Source: JAJZMA01 sp021850405 (lineage in GTDB: Bacteria > Chloroflexota > Dormibacteria > Aeolococcales > Aeolococcaceae). Taken from it: a stretch of 64,000 nt of DNA. The stretch is taken from assembly GCA_027365835.1 (NCBI GenBank), contig DAHXLU010000103.1:1-64000 (forward strand). Reading direction: 5' to 3'. Below the pieces are notes generated by a model, which saw nothing but the letters and a program-made list of their open reading frames with translations, searched no databases and was not told where the DNA came from. The position numbers and the translations under genes are program-made. Shown here in pieces: positions 1 to 8,934 of this stretch (position 1 is its first letter; each line of letters begins with the position of its first letter).

Positions 1-82
1 TCGGCCGCTTCTTAGGTAGATGGACCACATTGTCCACCCTTTTCCTCCCGCCCGCTCCCATTCCCTGACTACTACCCTTCAT
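1..82 (-). CDS. N-terminus of an unidentified gene, cut by the window edge
   Basis: A minus-strand ATG at 82 is preceded by a strong ribosome binding site (AGGAGGAG, 5 bases before the ATG). It reads open for 27 codons to the edge of the window. The visible N-terminus is Gly/Lys/Arg-rich (MKGSSQGMGAGGRKRVDN), with no signal peptide or membrane segment. The product cannot be identified from so few residues. The ribosome binding site is the main reason to believe it is a real gene. Confidence 0.45.
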   Translation of the reverse strand, partial: MKGSSQGMGAGGRKRVDNVVHLPKKRP

Positions 83-297
83 GTGACTCCTCCTGGTCCT
101 TAAGGACATTCAAGAGTGTCTCGGTTTCGGGGGTACCTTCAGCAAGGCAACATGGCAAGGCATCCTCAGGCATGGCCAGGAATGGCTACCCACGAATACG
201 GCTGGGGCCAGTTTGGGGATGACAGGGTGAGGGACGGTTGCCCAGAGCAGACCGCAGGTGGCTTTCCCAGTGGCTATCGTGCTGTGGAGTGGCCAGT

Positions 298-1056
298 TCA
301 GGCAAGCGCTCGATCTGGGAGAGGCGGGCTGCTCTGGCGGTTCTGCGGCGGCAGGACCGTGTGCAATCCCTGCAGGCGCGTCCTGAATCGGGCCGCCAGG
401 GATTCGCGCTCCTTTAGGACTGTGCTCTCCTGCAGTTGTCCACACCTGCGCGGTACCTTGAAATAACTGCGTACCGATAACTGCACTGCAGTGGTCCCAT
501 CTCCACAGTCGACGAATCGTGCTTCGCCGTATACAGCAGGGTCTTTCCTGGTTCGATCCACGTACGCAAAGCCGATCGTGTCAGGTGCCAGCTGAAACTC
601 TCGCGGGCCTCCGGACGCACGGAACAGGCGTTGCATAGTGGCTGGGTCTGCCTGGTACAACGCGCTCTCCCTGAACATCAGCAATGCAGTATTGCATTCC
701 GCACCAAGTTTGGTTGCCCTTGCCACAACCAGATCTAGAAGAAGCTCGCTCTGCTCACGCCACTGTTGCTCACTGAGCCAGTCGGTCCTGTTGGTGCCCT
801 GGCCAGGCGCGCTGGCTGGGGCATGCCGCATAAGCGTAACGCGGCTGGTGCCATTGTTGGGGTACTCGAATCTGATAACAGTCACGTCATCGCCGACTGC
901 TGTTGACAGTTTGCGCCGCCATGTGCCGCTGCCAGTGTCGAACCCATTTTCGCCCAGCACCTCGGACAGTGCATCCCCTATGAATTGTGCCTGTAGGGGG
1001 AAGATCCGTTCTGACTTCGCCATCCACTGGCCACCGGACCGTCTAATCTCACTCAT
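298..1056 (-). CDS. hypothetical protein, 252 aa
   Basis: An uninterrupted 252-residue soluble protein with no membrane segment and no motif I recognise. It has mixed alpha/beta character, and the C-terminus turns Arg/Gln/Pro-rich (after about residue 225). The ATG at 1056 is preferred over a second ATG at 1023 because a TAGGCT box lies exactly 6 bases before it, the same arrangement as in front of several other genes here, which suggests a leaderless transcript. There is no Shine-Dalgarno sequence at either start. It lies downstream of fbaB on the same strand but is separated from it by about 220 bases, so it probably has its own promoter. Function unknown. Confidence 0.6.
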   Translation of the reverse strand: MSEIRRSGGQWMAKSERIFPLQAQFIGDALSEVLGENGFDTGSGTWRRKLSTAVGDDVTVIRFEYPNNGTSRVTLMRHAPASAPGQGTNRTDWLSEQQWREQSELLLDLVVARATKLGAECNTALLMFRESALYQADPATMQRLFRASGGPREFQLAPDTIGFAYVDRTRKDPAVYGEARFVDCGDGTTAVQLSVRSYFKVPRRCGQLQESTVLKERESLAARFRTRLQGLHTVLPPQNRQSSPPLPDRALA

Positions 1057-1062
1057 CTCTAA

Positions 1063-1068
1063 AGCCTA
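1063..1068 (-). promoter_or_regulatory. candidate -10 box for a leaderless start at 1056
   Basis: TAGGCT on the minus strand, then 6 bases (TTAGAG), then ATG. The transcript would start at or next to the start codon. I see no convincing -35 box. Confidence 0.4.
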
Positions 1069-1275
1069 GGGGTTGCTTGCGGACTCAGCACGGACAAAGC
1101 CACAACAAAGCCCAACAGCCCCACAAATATTGGGCTCCAGGGCAGGGATATTGTCGGCAGGGTGTAGTGGCCTCCCAGGGTAGGGTAGGGGGCCCCTTTT
1201 GGGAGTGTAGCCAGCTTCCTGCTTCTGGAGACGGAGTAGTGGCGTACGTCTGCTCTCACCGCTTCAGTATGGATG

Positions 1276-2358
1276 TCAGGCCACCGTGACGGCTGGGTCC
1301 AGGTAGACATCCTGTATGGCATTGAGCAATGCGACGCCTTCATTCATGGGGCGCTGGAAAGCCTTTCTGCCGGAGATGAGGCCGCTGCCCCCGGCCCGCT
1401 TGTTGATGACTGCGGTTCGCACAGCTTCTGCCAGGTCCTTGGCACCAGATGCCGCTCCTCCAGAGTTTATGAGTCCAGCCCGTCCCATGTAACAGTTGGC
1501 CACCTGGTACCGGGTCAGGTCGATTGGGTGGGGCGAGGTGAGTTTGGTGTAAACCCGCTCGTCTGTCTTTCCAAACTTGAGTGCGGTATAGCCACCGTTG
1601 GTGGCTGGGAGCTTCTGCTTGATGATGTCCGCCTGAATGGTGACCCCAAGATGGTTCGCCTGGCCGGTCAGGTCGGCAGCAACATGGTAGTCAGCCTCAG
1701 GCGTTGAGAACGCCGGGTTGCGCAGGTAGCACCAGAGAATGGTTGCCATGCCCAGCTCATGGGCTTCCTCGAACGCAGCTGACACCTCCCGGAGTTGCCT
1801 GGTAGATTCCTCTGATCCGAAATAGATGGTTGCCCCCACAGCGACTGCGCCAAGGTTCCATGCTTGCCTGGGCGTGCCAAACATCACCTGATCAAACCGG
1901 TTTGGATAGGTCAGCAGTTCGTTGTGGTTGAGCTTGCAGATAAACGGTATGCGATGTGCGTACTTGCGGGACACGGAGCCAAGCACCCCGAGCGTCGAGG
2001 CAACGGCGTTGCAGCCTCCAGCCATTGCCAGTTCAACAATTTTCGCACCGTCGAAGTATTCTGGCTCTGGAGCAAATGATGCGCCCGCAGAATGTTCAAT
2101 CCCCTGATCTACAGGCAGGATGGACAGGTAGCCGGTTCCTCCGAGCCGGCCGTGGCTGTACAGTGTCTGCAGACTGCGGAGAACCTGCGGGCTCCGGTCC
2201 GAGATAGCCCAGACCCGGTCTACAAAGTCAGGGCCAGGGAGGTGCAGCAGGCTGGCTGGGATGGTCGTGCACTTGTGTTCGAGTAATAGAGCCGCGTCCT
2301 TGCCGAGCAGCTCCTCAATGTGCCTGGTTTTGACCTCAGTGGCCGTTACTGGACTCAT
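1276..2358 (-). CDS. fbaB: class I fructose-bisphosphate aldolase (FbaB/DhnA type)
   Basis: Catalyses reversible cleavage of fructose 1,6-bisphosphate to glyceraldehyde 3-phosphate and dihydroxyacetone phosphate in the cytosol, through a Schiff-base lysine and no metal. The 360-residue protein matches the E. coli FbaB pattern almost end to end: YLSILPVDQGIEHSAGAS near residue 97, KLNHNE near 162, VAVGATIYFGSEES near 193, DLTGQANHLG near 251, and CYMGRAGLINSGG near 309. The ATG at 2358 has AAGGAG about 12 bases upstream. It is monocistronic and about 41 kb from the gap-pgk-tpiA-gpmI operon, which supplies the next glycolytic steps. Confidence in family is very high. Confidence 0.97.
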   Translation of the reverse strand: MSPVTATEVKTRHIEELLGKDAALLLEHKCTTIPASLLHLPGPDFVDRVWAISDRSPQVLRSLQTLYSHGRLGGTGYLSILPVDQGIEHSAGASFAPEPEYFDGAKIVELAMAGGCNAVASTLGVLGSVSRKYAHRIPFICKLNHNELLTYPNRFDQVMFGTPRQAWNLGAVAVGATIYFGSEESTRQLREVSAAFEEAHELGMATILWCYLRNPAFSTPEADYHVAADLTGQANHLGVTIQADIIKQKLPATNGGYTALKFGKTDERVYTKLTSPHPIDLTRYQVANCYMGRAGLINSGGAASGAKDLAEAVRTAVINKRAGGSGLISGRKAFQRPMNEGVALLNAIQDVYLDPAVTVA

Positions 2359-2547
2359 TATGTAACCTCACTCCTTCTGGGCAATCTTTTTCCAGCTGGT
2401 GTGCCTTATACCCTTGACCCTCATTGTCTCTCATTGCCCAGCCGGTCTGGCAGCGCTTCGGGCTATGGCATGCACAGCTCCTCCGGCAAGAATTGAGCCC
2501 GCCCCGGTGGCCCGCACCGTCCCAAGTCGGGTACCCTAGTTTCCTGT

Positions 2548-3915
2548 ATGGAAATTATGCAGATTACCGGTGGGATACCCCTGGAAGGCGTTGTGCGGGT
2601 TTCTGGCAGCAAGAACGCCGCACTTCCAACGATGGCGGCCGCTCTTCTCTCTGCAGATCCGGTCGAGTTGACCAATGTCCCCGACATTGACGACATTCCT
2701 GTCATGACCGAGATCCTGTCGCTCCTGGGTGCATCAGTAACCAGCAAGGGCCGTGCCGGGCTGCAAATCGTGGCGAAGGAGCTGGATTCGCGTCCCATTC
2801 CGGAGGAGCTGACGCGCCGGATACGGGGTTCGTTTCTGCTATTTGGGGCTCTGGTAGGAAGAACCGGGCACGCTCACATTGCCAAGCCAGGCGGGGATGA
2901 TATCGGAATGAGAAGGGTCGAGCAGCATCTGGAGGGGTTGCGCCATATGGGCGCACAGGTGGAAGACACAGGGGATGCGTATGTGGCACATGCGCCCCAT
3001 GGACTGCATGGGGCGCGCATCGACCTTGACATGCCAACTGTTACCGGAACAGAGAACCTCATGATGGCGGCAGCGCTGGCCGAAGGGGTCACCGTCATCA
3101 CCAACGCTGCACGTGAACCGCACGTCGTGAACCTGGCAGAGTGCATCTGTTCGATGGGATGCAGGGTCAGCGGCGCTGGCACGGGTGTGATTTTTATCGA
3201 TGGAGTTGGCGGAAGGGGCGGCCGCAAGACCCTCCATGGCACCATTCATCCCGTCACGTCAGATTACATTGAGGCCGGTACCTACATGATGGCTGCAGCA
3301 GCAACAGGAGGTGATGTTACCTGTGCTGGTATCTCTCCTCCCGACGTGTACTCGCTCTCCAACAAGCTGCGGGCATCCGGTTGTGAGGTTACCGAGGGAA
3401 CGTCCCATGTGCGGGTGAAAGGGAAGGTCAGCCGCGCGGTGGATGCAACCACCTGGCCCCATCCTGGTTTTGCCACTGACCTCCAGTCCCAGTACGTGGC
3501 ACTCATGACCCAGGCGGAGGGGTTGTGCATGGTTTCCGAGGCTGTCTTTGAGAACCGCTTTCGCCATGTGGAAGAGCTGCGCCGGATGGGGGCTGATGTC
3601 AGGATTGAGGGCCGGAGCGTTGTGGTAAGTGGACCTTCCCACCTTGATGGCACCCGGGTGGAGATCAGTGATATAAGGAGTGGGGCCGCCCTTGTGATAG
3701 CAGCAATGTGTGCCGAGGGGACAACCAGCCTTACCCAGATTCAGCATCTGGATCGGGGATACGAGGACCTGGACCAGAAGCTGGTCGCCCTTGGAGCCAG
3801 GCTGGCAAGAGTGTGTGAGCCTGCGCTGGTCGGCTCAGGGACTGAGCCAGGTGGTTCAGAGTCGGCCACAGGCGGTGGTCCGGGGTCCGTCCCTCCTGTA
3901 AGTGGTTATGAATAG
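2548..3915 (+). CDS. murA: UDP-N-acetylglucosamine 1-carboxyvinyltransferase MurA (Asp variant)
   Basis: First committed step of peptidoglycan synthesis: transfers enolpyruvate from PEP to UDP-GlcNAc in the cytosol. The SKNAALP motif (residues 21-27) and the whole EPSP-synthase-like fold are present. The active-site loop reads PGGDDIG at 114-120, so the usual catalytic Cys is Asp117, as in Mycobacterium tuberculosis and Chlamydia MurA, which are naturally fosfomycin resistant. At 455 aa it is longer than the usual 420 or so because of a Gly/Ser/Pro-rich tail after about residue 424. The start has no clear Shine-Dalgarno; a second ATG lies three codons in. It is followed at 35 bases by an MreB-like gene and may head the envelope operon. 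Confidence 0.97.
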   Translation: MEIMQITGGIPLEGVVRVSGSKNAALPTMAAALLSADPVELTNVPDIDDIPVMTEILSLLGASVTSKGRAGLQIVAKELDSRPIPEELTRRIRGSFLLFGALVGRTGHAHIAKPGGDDIGMRRVEQHLEGLRHMGAQVEDTGDAYVAHAPHGLHGARIDLDMPTVTGTENLMMAAALAEGVTVITNAAREPHVVNLAECICSMGCRVSGAGTGVIFIDGVGGRGGRKTLHGTIHPVTSDYIEAGTYMMAAAATGGDVTCAGISPPDVYSLSNKLRASGCEVTEGTSHVRVKGKVSRAVDATTWPHPGFATDLQSQYVALMTQAEGLCMVSEAVFENRFRHVEELRRMGADVRIEGRSVVVSGPSHLDGTRVEISDIRSGAALVIAAMCAEGTTSLTQIQHLDRGYEDLDQKLVALGARLARVCEPALVGSGTEPGGSESATGGGPGSVPPVSGYE

Positions 3916-3950
3916 GGCGCATGCGCTAGCCTCAAGCCAGGGAGGAGGCA

Positions 3951-4853
3951 GTGCTGGGGCGTAAGCTCGCCATAGACCTGACGCCGGGTCTGGTCCGGTA
4001 CCAGGCAAGAGGCGACTCAAATTTTGGGGCTGAGCCTGCAGCAGTGGCAAGAGATCCGCAGACCGGGACGGTGCTGGCAGTGGGTGCAAGGGCGTTGCAG
4101 AACCCCTTTCCCAGCCTGTCATATCCCGTTGGGCAGGAAGCACAGGGGGATTTGTCATTGCTGGCCGCACTGGTCTCGCGGGTTGCTGCAAGGGGGTTGG
4201 GCCGTCAGTGGTTCTTTCGCCCCGACGTGATTGTGGTGGTGGATGCAGGAACTCCAGGCAGGCAGAGGGAGGCGATCCTTGATGCCCTTGCCTCTCTAGA
4301 TGCCCATTCCATGTTTCTTATGGACCGTCCGGTGGCGGCCGCAATTGGGGCCGGTCGGCACGTGAGCGGGAGTGATGGCGGGCTGGTGGCCGTCGTTGAG
4401 CCTCATGGGGTTGAGATGGGGCTGGTCGCACTGGACGGCCTTATGTGGGCGAGCTCTGTCACCTGGGCCCATGGCATGGCCGCTGTGCCTTCAACGGTCA
4501 GTCGCGACGACAGCACAGCGGCCCTGTCAGCACGGCTTGCCAGTGCGGGCGAGGCCTTCCTGGAGGCGGGGACCTTTGCGCCAGTTGCTGATGCCGCTGC
4601 GGTGGAGATCTACACCCAGGTGTGCGACATGGTGGTAGAAGGGCTGCGGGCACAGCGCAGGGGTACACGCAGCCTGCCGGTTGTCCTTTGCGGTGCTCTG
4701 GCAGCCGTCCCAGCCGTGGCCCGGGTCATTGGAGCCAGGGCAGGGGTACAGGTCACTGTTCCCCCCTTGCCAGCAGCTGCAGCATTGAGAGGGGCTCTGG
4801 CCATGCTGTCTGCCCGCGAGACCAGCAGGACCGAACTTCAGTACCTGAGGTAG
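3951..4853 (+). CDS. degenerate MreB-like actin-family protein
   Basis: The GTG start has a good ribosome binding site (GGGAGGAGGCA). The N-terminus (RKLAIDLTPG) and the segment around residues 121-140 (MFLMDRPVAAAIGAG) align with MreB, the cytoskeletal actin that guides the rod elongation complex. At 300 aa it is shorter than MreB (about 335-345). The phosphate-2 loop DIGGGT is missing (the region reads VAVVEPHGVEMG) and the adenosine loop TGGG is also gone (VLCGALA), so ATP binding is doubtful. It sits between murA and cdaA, which suggests a structural or regulatory role in the cell envelope. It could be a filament partner rather than an ATPase. Confidence 0.75.
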   Translation: MLGRKLAIDLTPGLVRYQARGDSNFGAEPAAVARDPQTGTVLAVGARALQNPFPSLSYPVGQEAQGDLSLLAALVSRVAARGLGRQWFFRPDVIVVVDAGTPGRQREAILDALASLDAHSMFLMDRPVAAAIGAGRHVSGSDGGLVAVVEPHGVEMGLVALDGLMWASSVTWAHGMAAVPSTVSRDDSTAALSARLASAGEAFLEAGTFAPVADAAAVEIYTQVCDMVVEGLRAQRRGTRSLPVVLCGALAAVPAVARVIGARAGVQVTVPPLPAAAALRGALAMLSARETSRTELQYLR

Positions 4854-5020
4854 CCAGGTACCCGGCTGCAGGAGCAGGGTTGCTGCATGTATCTGGTTCT
4901 GGAGTGGTTCTGGCCGACGGAATAGGGCGATAATGAGGACGGTATGAATTCCTGCAACCTGGCTGTAGCGCATCGCTTGCCTGCCTCTGTGCCTGCTGTG
5001 CTCCGGGCATGGGGACCAGC

Positions 5021-5968
5021 ATGAATCTGGTTGTTTCATACCTTTCAACGTTCTGGTCCGGAGTGACCTGGAGAGATGCGATAGACATTATCGTTGTTGC
5101 GGCAGTCCTCTACCAGATTCTCAAACTTATCCGTGGCACCCAGGCCGTGCAACTTCTGGCAGGGCTGGCCATTCTTTTCGCCATGGATTTTTTCGCGCAG
5201 CAGCTACACTTGAGGCTGCTGGACTTTATTTTCAACAACGGCTCCCAGGCGATAGTGATCGCTGTCGTCGTTCTCTTTCAGCCAGAGCTACGGCGAGCGC
5301 TGGATCAGATGGGACGCCTTGGGATGATCCGGCCCCTGGCCCACCATAACGTGGCACTGCAGCAGACGATTATCGGTGAGGTCTGTCAGATGGCATTTTT
5401 TCTGTCAGAACACCGGCAGGGGGCCCTGGTTGTGTTTCAGCGGGAAACCGGTCTGGAGGATATTGCTACAACTGGGGTACACATTCATGCCGAGGTTTCC
5501 GCAGAGCTGTTGGAGACCATATTTCATACTGGATCGCCCCTGCATGACGGGGCAGTGATAATCCATAGCGGGCAGATTCTGGCGGCTGGATGTGTGCTTC
5601 CCCTGGCTGAGGGTAGTACCAGGGGTGGAAGGCTCGGCACCCGCCATAGGGCTGCACTGGGCCTTACCACACGGGGGGACGCAATCGTGGTGATAGTCAG
5701 TGAGGAGACTGGAGCTGTGTCACTGGCGCTTGCCGGGAGGCTGCTTCGAAACCTGGACCAGGAGACTCTCCGCTCAGTCCTACTCTCAGAGTTGGGCGCG
5801 CAGGTGCATGGACCCCGCAGTCATGTGTTCCCGTTTGGCCATCAGGTGGCTGCGCCGGCGGTACGGAGGAAAACGGCTGTCTCAGGGGCGGGACCAGACA
5901 CCCCTGTAGCTGCTCCTGTGGCAACTTCCTCCAAACCCACTCATGGACAGGAGGAAACTGATGCCTGA
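5021..5968 (+). CDS. cdaA: diadenylate cyclase CdaA (DisA_N domain)
   Basis: Makes c-di-AMP from two ATP at the inner face of the membrane; c-di-AMP controls potassium, osmolyte and cell wall homeostasis. Three N-terminal transmembrane helices (roughly residues 17-90) are followed by the DAC domain, with the signatures SPLHDGAVII and TRHRAALGL. The Pro/Ala-rich C-terminal tail runs past residue 280. The ATG at 5021 is preferred over one four codons upstream because GGGGA sits just before it and it matches CdaA N-termini better. The cdaR start overlaps its stop (ATGCCTGA), so the two are translationally coupled. Confidence 0.95.
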   Translation: MNLVVSYLSTFWSGVTWRDAIDIIVVAAVLYQILKLIRGTQAVQLLAGLAILFAMDFFAQQLHLRLLDFIFNNGSQAIVIAVVVLFQPELRRALDQMGRLGMIRPLAHHNVALQQTIIGEVCQMAFFLSEHRQGALVVFQRETGLEDIATTGVHIHAEVSAELLETIFHTGSPLHDGAVIIHSGQILAAGCVLPLAEGSTRGGRLGTRHRAALGLTTRGDAIVVIVSEETGAVSLALAGRLLRNLDQETLRSVLLSELGAQVHGPRSHVFPFGHQVAAPAVRRKTAVSGAGPDTPVAAPVATSSKPTHGQEETDA

Positions 5969-7010
5969 CATCATCGCCTCCAACTTTCGCCTGAAACTAC
6001 TGGCAGTGGTGCTTACACTGGCCATGTGGGGCGCGGTCGCGTACAGTAGCAACCCTCCCGGGCTAATCACTGTTTCGGTTCCGGTCCCGCAGAGCCCCGC
6101 AAGCATCCCGTCGACATGGATCCTTATGGCTCCGGTGCTGCCCGTGCATGTTGAGGTGACCGGTGCGCAAAGTGATCTGAACGGATTTCGCGTTTCCGAC
6201 ATAGTTGCTACAGCGGATTACGGTGCTATCCGGCATGCCGGAGTCCAGGAGATTCCTCTTTCACTGGTGAACTATGACAACGCGGTTCAGCTGTACCAGC
6301 CGCCCAAGGTAGTGCAGGTAGATGTTGAGCCCATGGGCTCCAAGCAGATTCCAGTAACAGTTGTCGTCGCGCAGCCTCCTCCTTCTGGGTTTCATGTGCA
6401 GACGGCTACCGCTTCCCCTGCCACCATCGTTATTAGCGGACCGAGTGGCCAGCTGAGCCGTGTAGTTGCCAGTGCTCCGGTGGTTTTGTCCAACCAGAAG
6501 GCAAACCTCGTGGAGGACGTTCCGGTACGGCTGACTATAGATGGGCGTCCGGTTGGGGACATGTCAGAGAGCCCGCCTACGGTCCAGGTAACGGTAACCA
6601 TCGTGTCTGCCAACACTACTCGTCTTTTAGGGGTCGTACCTTCCCTGGGTGGAACGCTGCGGGCAGGGCTGCAGCTACAGAGTATCTCACTGACTCCGGC
6701 AGCAGTGACAGTGTTTGGGCCGGAAACAATACTCAACGCCCTGACCAGCCTGTCCACCTCTCCAATAAACCTGTCGAGCCTTGCGGTTGGGAGCCAGAGG
6801 GCAAGCCTCTCCATCTCGCTCCCTGCTGGGGTTACCCTGGTCACGTCTACTGGCAGCCAGAGCAGCTCCGGGACAGTCATTGTCACTATCGTTGTCGGGC
6901 AGATAGTCGTGCCGGCAAGTCCTACTCCAACACCGGTTCCATCCCCGTCCCCTGTCTCCAGTCCTTCGCCAACAGCCGGGTCGGGGGCGGGCCCGACAGC
7001 GACCCCATGA
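5961..7010 (+). CDS. cdaR: CdaA regulatory protein CdaR (YbbR repeats)
   Basis: Partner and regulator of CdaA on the extracytoplasmic side of the membrane. One N-terminal transmembrane helix (LLAVVLTLAMWGAVAYSS) is followed by several YbbR-type beta domains of about 80-90 residues, with repeated VPV and VxVxG patterns, and then a low-complexity Ser/Pro/Thr tail (after about residue 316). The ATG at 5961 has a perfect AGGAGG 7 bases upstream. An in-frame ATG at 5943 lacks this, so 5961 was chosen. It overlaps cdaA by 8 bases. Confidence 0.93.
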   Translation: MPDIIASNFRLKLLAVVLTLAMWGAVAYSSNPPGLITVSVPVPQSPASIPSTWILMAPVLPVHVEVTGAQSDLNGFRVSDIVATADYGAIRHAGVQEIPLSLVNYDNAVQLYQPPKVVQVDVEPMGSKQIPVTVVVAQPPPSGFHVQTATASPATIVISGPSGQLSRVVASAPVVLSNQKANLVEDVPVRLTIDGRPVGDMSESPPTVQVTVTIVSANTTRLLGVVPSLGGTLRAGLQLQSISLTPAAVTVFGPETILNALTSLSTSPINLSSLAVGSQRASLSISLPAGVTLVTSTGSQSSSGTVIVTIVVGQIVVPASPTPTPVPSPSPVSSPSPTAGSGAGPTATP

Positions 7011-7107
7011 CCAGGCGCTCGCAGGTCCTGGCTTGCAGCCTGTTTACTCTCCAGTGTCGCCCGGGTATTGTTGTAACTGAACCTGTACGGAGGACGTTGT
7101 TTTAGCC

Positions 7108-8934
7108 ATGTGCGGCATTATTGGTTACGCGGGGGTGAATCCCGCTACTCCGATCCTGGTGGACAGCCTGCGCAGACTTGAATACCGCGGATATGATTCT
7201 GCTGGAATAGCTGTCCTGGGTGCGTATGGCGACCGGGCTACTGTTTTCAAGAGCGAGCGAAAGGTGGATGACCTGGCCCTGCGCCTCTCGGCCGAGGGGG
7301 TGCCCCTGGGCCACGTAGGGATAGGCCACACGCGCTGGGCCACCCATGGCAATCCAACACTTGTCAACGCGCACCCACATACAGACTGCACTGGCAGGAT
7401 CCACCTGATTCACAATGGCATTATTGAGAACTATGCCCCTCTGAAGGCTGGTCTCATGGCAGCTGGCCACCACTTTTCCAGCGATACGGATACTGAGGTT
7501 GTCGCACATCTAATTGAGGATAAATATGATGGAGATCTTTCGCTTGCTGTGCGCCTGGCTCTCAACGCCGTAAGTGGGACGTATGCACTTGTCGTTGTAG
7601 CTGAGGATCAGCCAGACGTCATCGTCGGGGCGCGCCTCAATTCGCCACTGGTGGTTGGAACGAGTGGGGGAGATGTCTATATCAGCAGCGATCCGGCTGC
7701 CTTGATTCCATATACACGCGATATTTTCTATCTCGGGGAGGGGCAGATAGTAACCGGCAGCGAAGGGGGGATAACCGTGACCACGCTCGAGGGAGAGGTG
7801 GTAAAGCCTTTGTTTACGCGGGTGGAATGGGATGCAGAGCAGGCTGAAAAAGGGGGTTTCCCCCACTTTTTTCTGAAGGAGATTTACGATCAGCCTGAGT
7901 CGGCGGTCAACTGCATGAGAGGGCGGGTAGCAGCAGACGGAGGGATCACCCTGGAGTCCATTGACGGGATGCCAGAGGTTACCACTGCGACTATCATCGC
8001 CTGCGGAACTGCAAGATACGCTGGAATGGTTGGCAGGCTTGCCCTGGAACGGCTTGCCGGCATTCGTACTGATGTTGTCGAGTCCAGTGAGTTTCGCTAC
8101 TGCGAACCTGTAATACAGAAAGGGCATCTGGTGGTAGCCATCTCGCAGTCAGGCGAAACTGCAGACACGCTGGCAGCGGCCAGGGAGGCGCGCTCGCGGG
8201 GAGCATACGTGATTGCAGTGACCAATGTACAGGGGAGTGCGCTTACCCGGATTGCAGATTCAGTGCTGTACATGCAGGCGGGCCCAGAAATATCGGTAGC
8301 TGCAACCAAGACCTTTGTGACGCAACTGCTTTGTGTAATCATGCTCGCAGCTGCGCTCGGGAGGATGACCGGAGCCATTACTGAGGAGCAGATCCATATT
8401 CTCGGTTCTGAGATGCTCGAGCTGCCAGACCGGATGACGAGGACGCTTGAGCTGCAGCCTGCGGTGGTCAAGATTGTAGGCAGGTATGCCCACCTTCGCC
8501 AGGCAATCTTTATCGGGCGGGACGTCAATGTGGCAGTTGCCCTGGAAGGGGCACTCAAGTTGAAGGAACTGGCCTATGTGTATGCAGAAGGGTATCCTGC
8601 GGGAGAGTTGAAGCATGGCCCGATAGCATTGCTGGAGGCATCTGTGCTGGTGATAGCGCTGGCGACCCAGTCATCCGTACTGCCAAAGCTGGTATCCAAC
8701 GTTTCTGAATGCAGGGTCAGGAATGCCCCTGTAATGGGAATAGTTACTGAGGGTCACAATCCGTTCTCTCCTGGAGAGCTGGATGAAGTGCTGGAAGTAC
8801 CTTTTTGTAGTGAATTGCTGGCTCCAGTGATCAACGTCATCCCGTTGCAGCTTTTCGCCTACCATACTGCCGTGGCGCGCGGGTGCAATGTTGACCAGCC
8901 GCGAAATCTGGCAAAGTCGGTAACGGTAGAGTAG
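7108..8934 (+). CDS. glmS: glutamine--fructose-6-phosphate aminotransferase (isomerizing)
   Basis: Makes glucosamine 6-phosphate from fructose 6-phosphate and glutamine, the entry to UDP-GlcNAc. The N-terminal Cys2 nucleophile (MCGIIGYAG) marks the class II amidotransferase domain. RRLEYRGYDSAG, GHTRWATHG and HPHTDC follow. Two SIS domains occupy the C-terminal half (IACGTARYAG, ISQSGETADT, AYVYAEGYPAGELKHGP), and the protein ends with the conserved DQPRNLAKSVTVE. At 608 aa it has the normal length. GGAGG lies about 13 bases upstream. It supplies the substrate chain for MurA. The usual neighbour glmM is not between cdaR and glmS here. Confidence 0.98.
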   Translation: MCGIIGYAGVNPATPILVDSLRRLEYRGYDSAGIAVLGAYGDRATVFKSERKVDDLALRLSAEGVPLGHVGIGHTRWATHGNPTLVNAHPHTDCTGRIHLIHNGIIENYAPLKAGLMAAGHHFSSDTDTEVVAHLIEDKYDGDLSLAVRLALNAVSGTYALVVVAEDQPDVIVGARLNSPLVVGTSGGDVYISSDPAALIPYTRDIFYLGEGQIVTGSEGGITVTTLEGEVVKPLFTRVEWDAEQAEKGGFPHFFLKEIYDQPESAVNCMRGRVAADGGITLESIDGMPEVTTATIIACGTARYAGMVGRLALERLAGIRTDVVESSEFRYCEPVIQKGHLVVAISQSGETADTLAAAREARSRGAYVIAVTNVQGSALTRIADSVLYMQAGPEISVAATKTFVTQLLCVIMLAAALGRMTGAITEEQIHILGSEMLELPDRMTRTLELQPAVVKIVGRYAHLRQAIFIGRDVNVAVALEGALKLKELAYVYAEGYPAGELKHGPIALLEASVLVIALATQSSVLPKLVSNVSECRVRNAPVMGIVTEGHNPFSPGELDEVLEVPFCSELLAPVINVIPLQLFAYHTAVARGCNVDQPRNLAKSVTVE

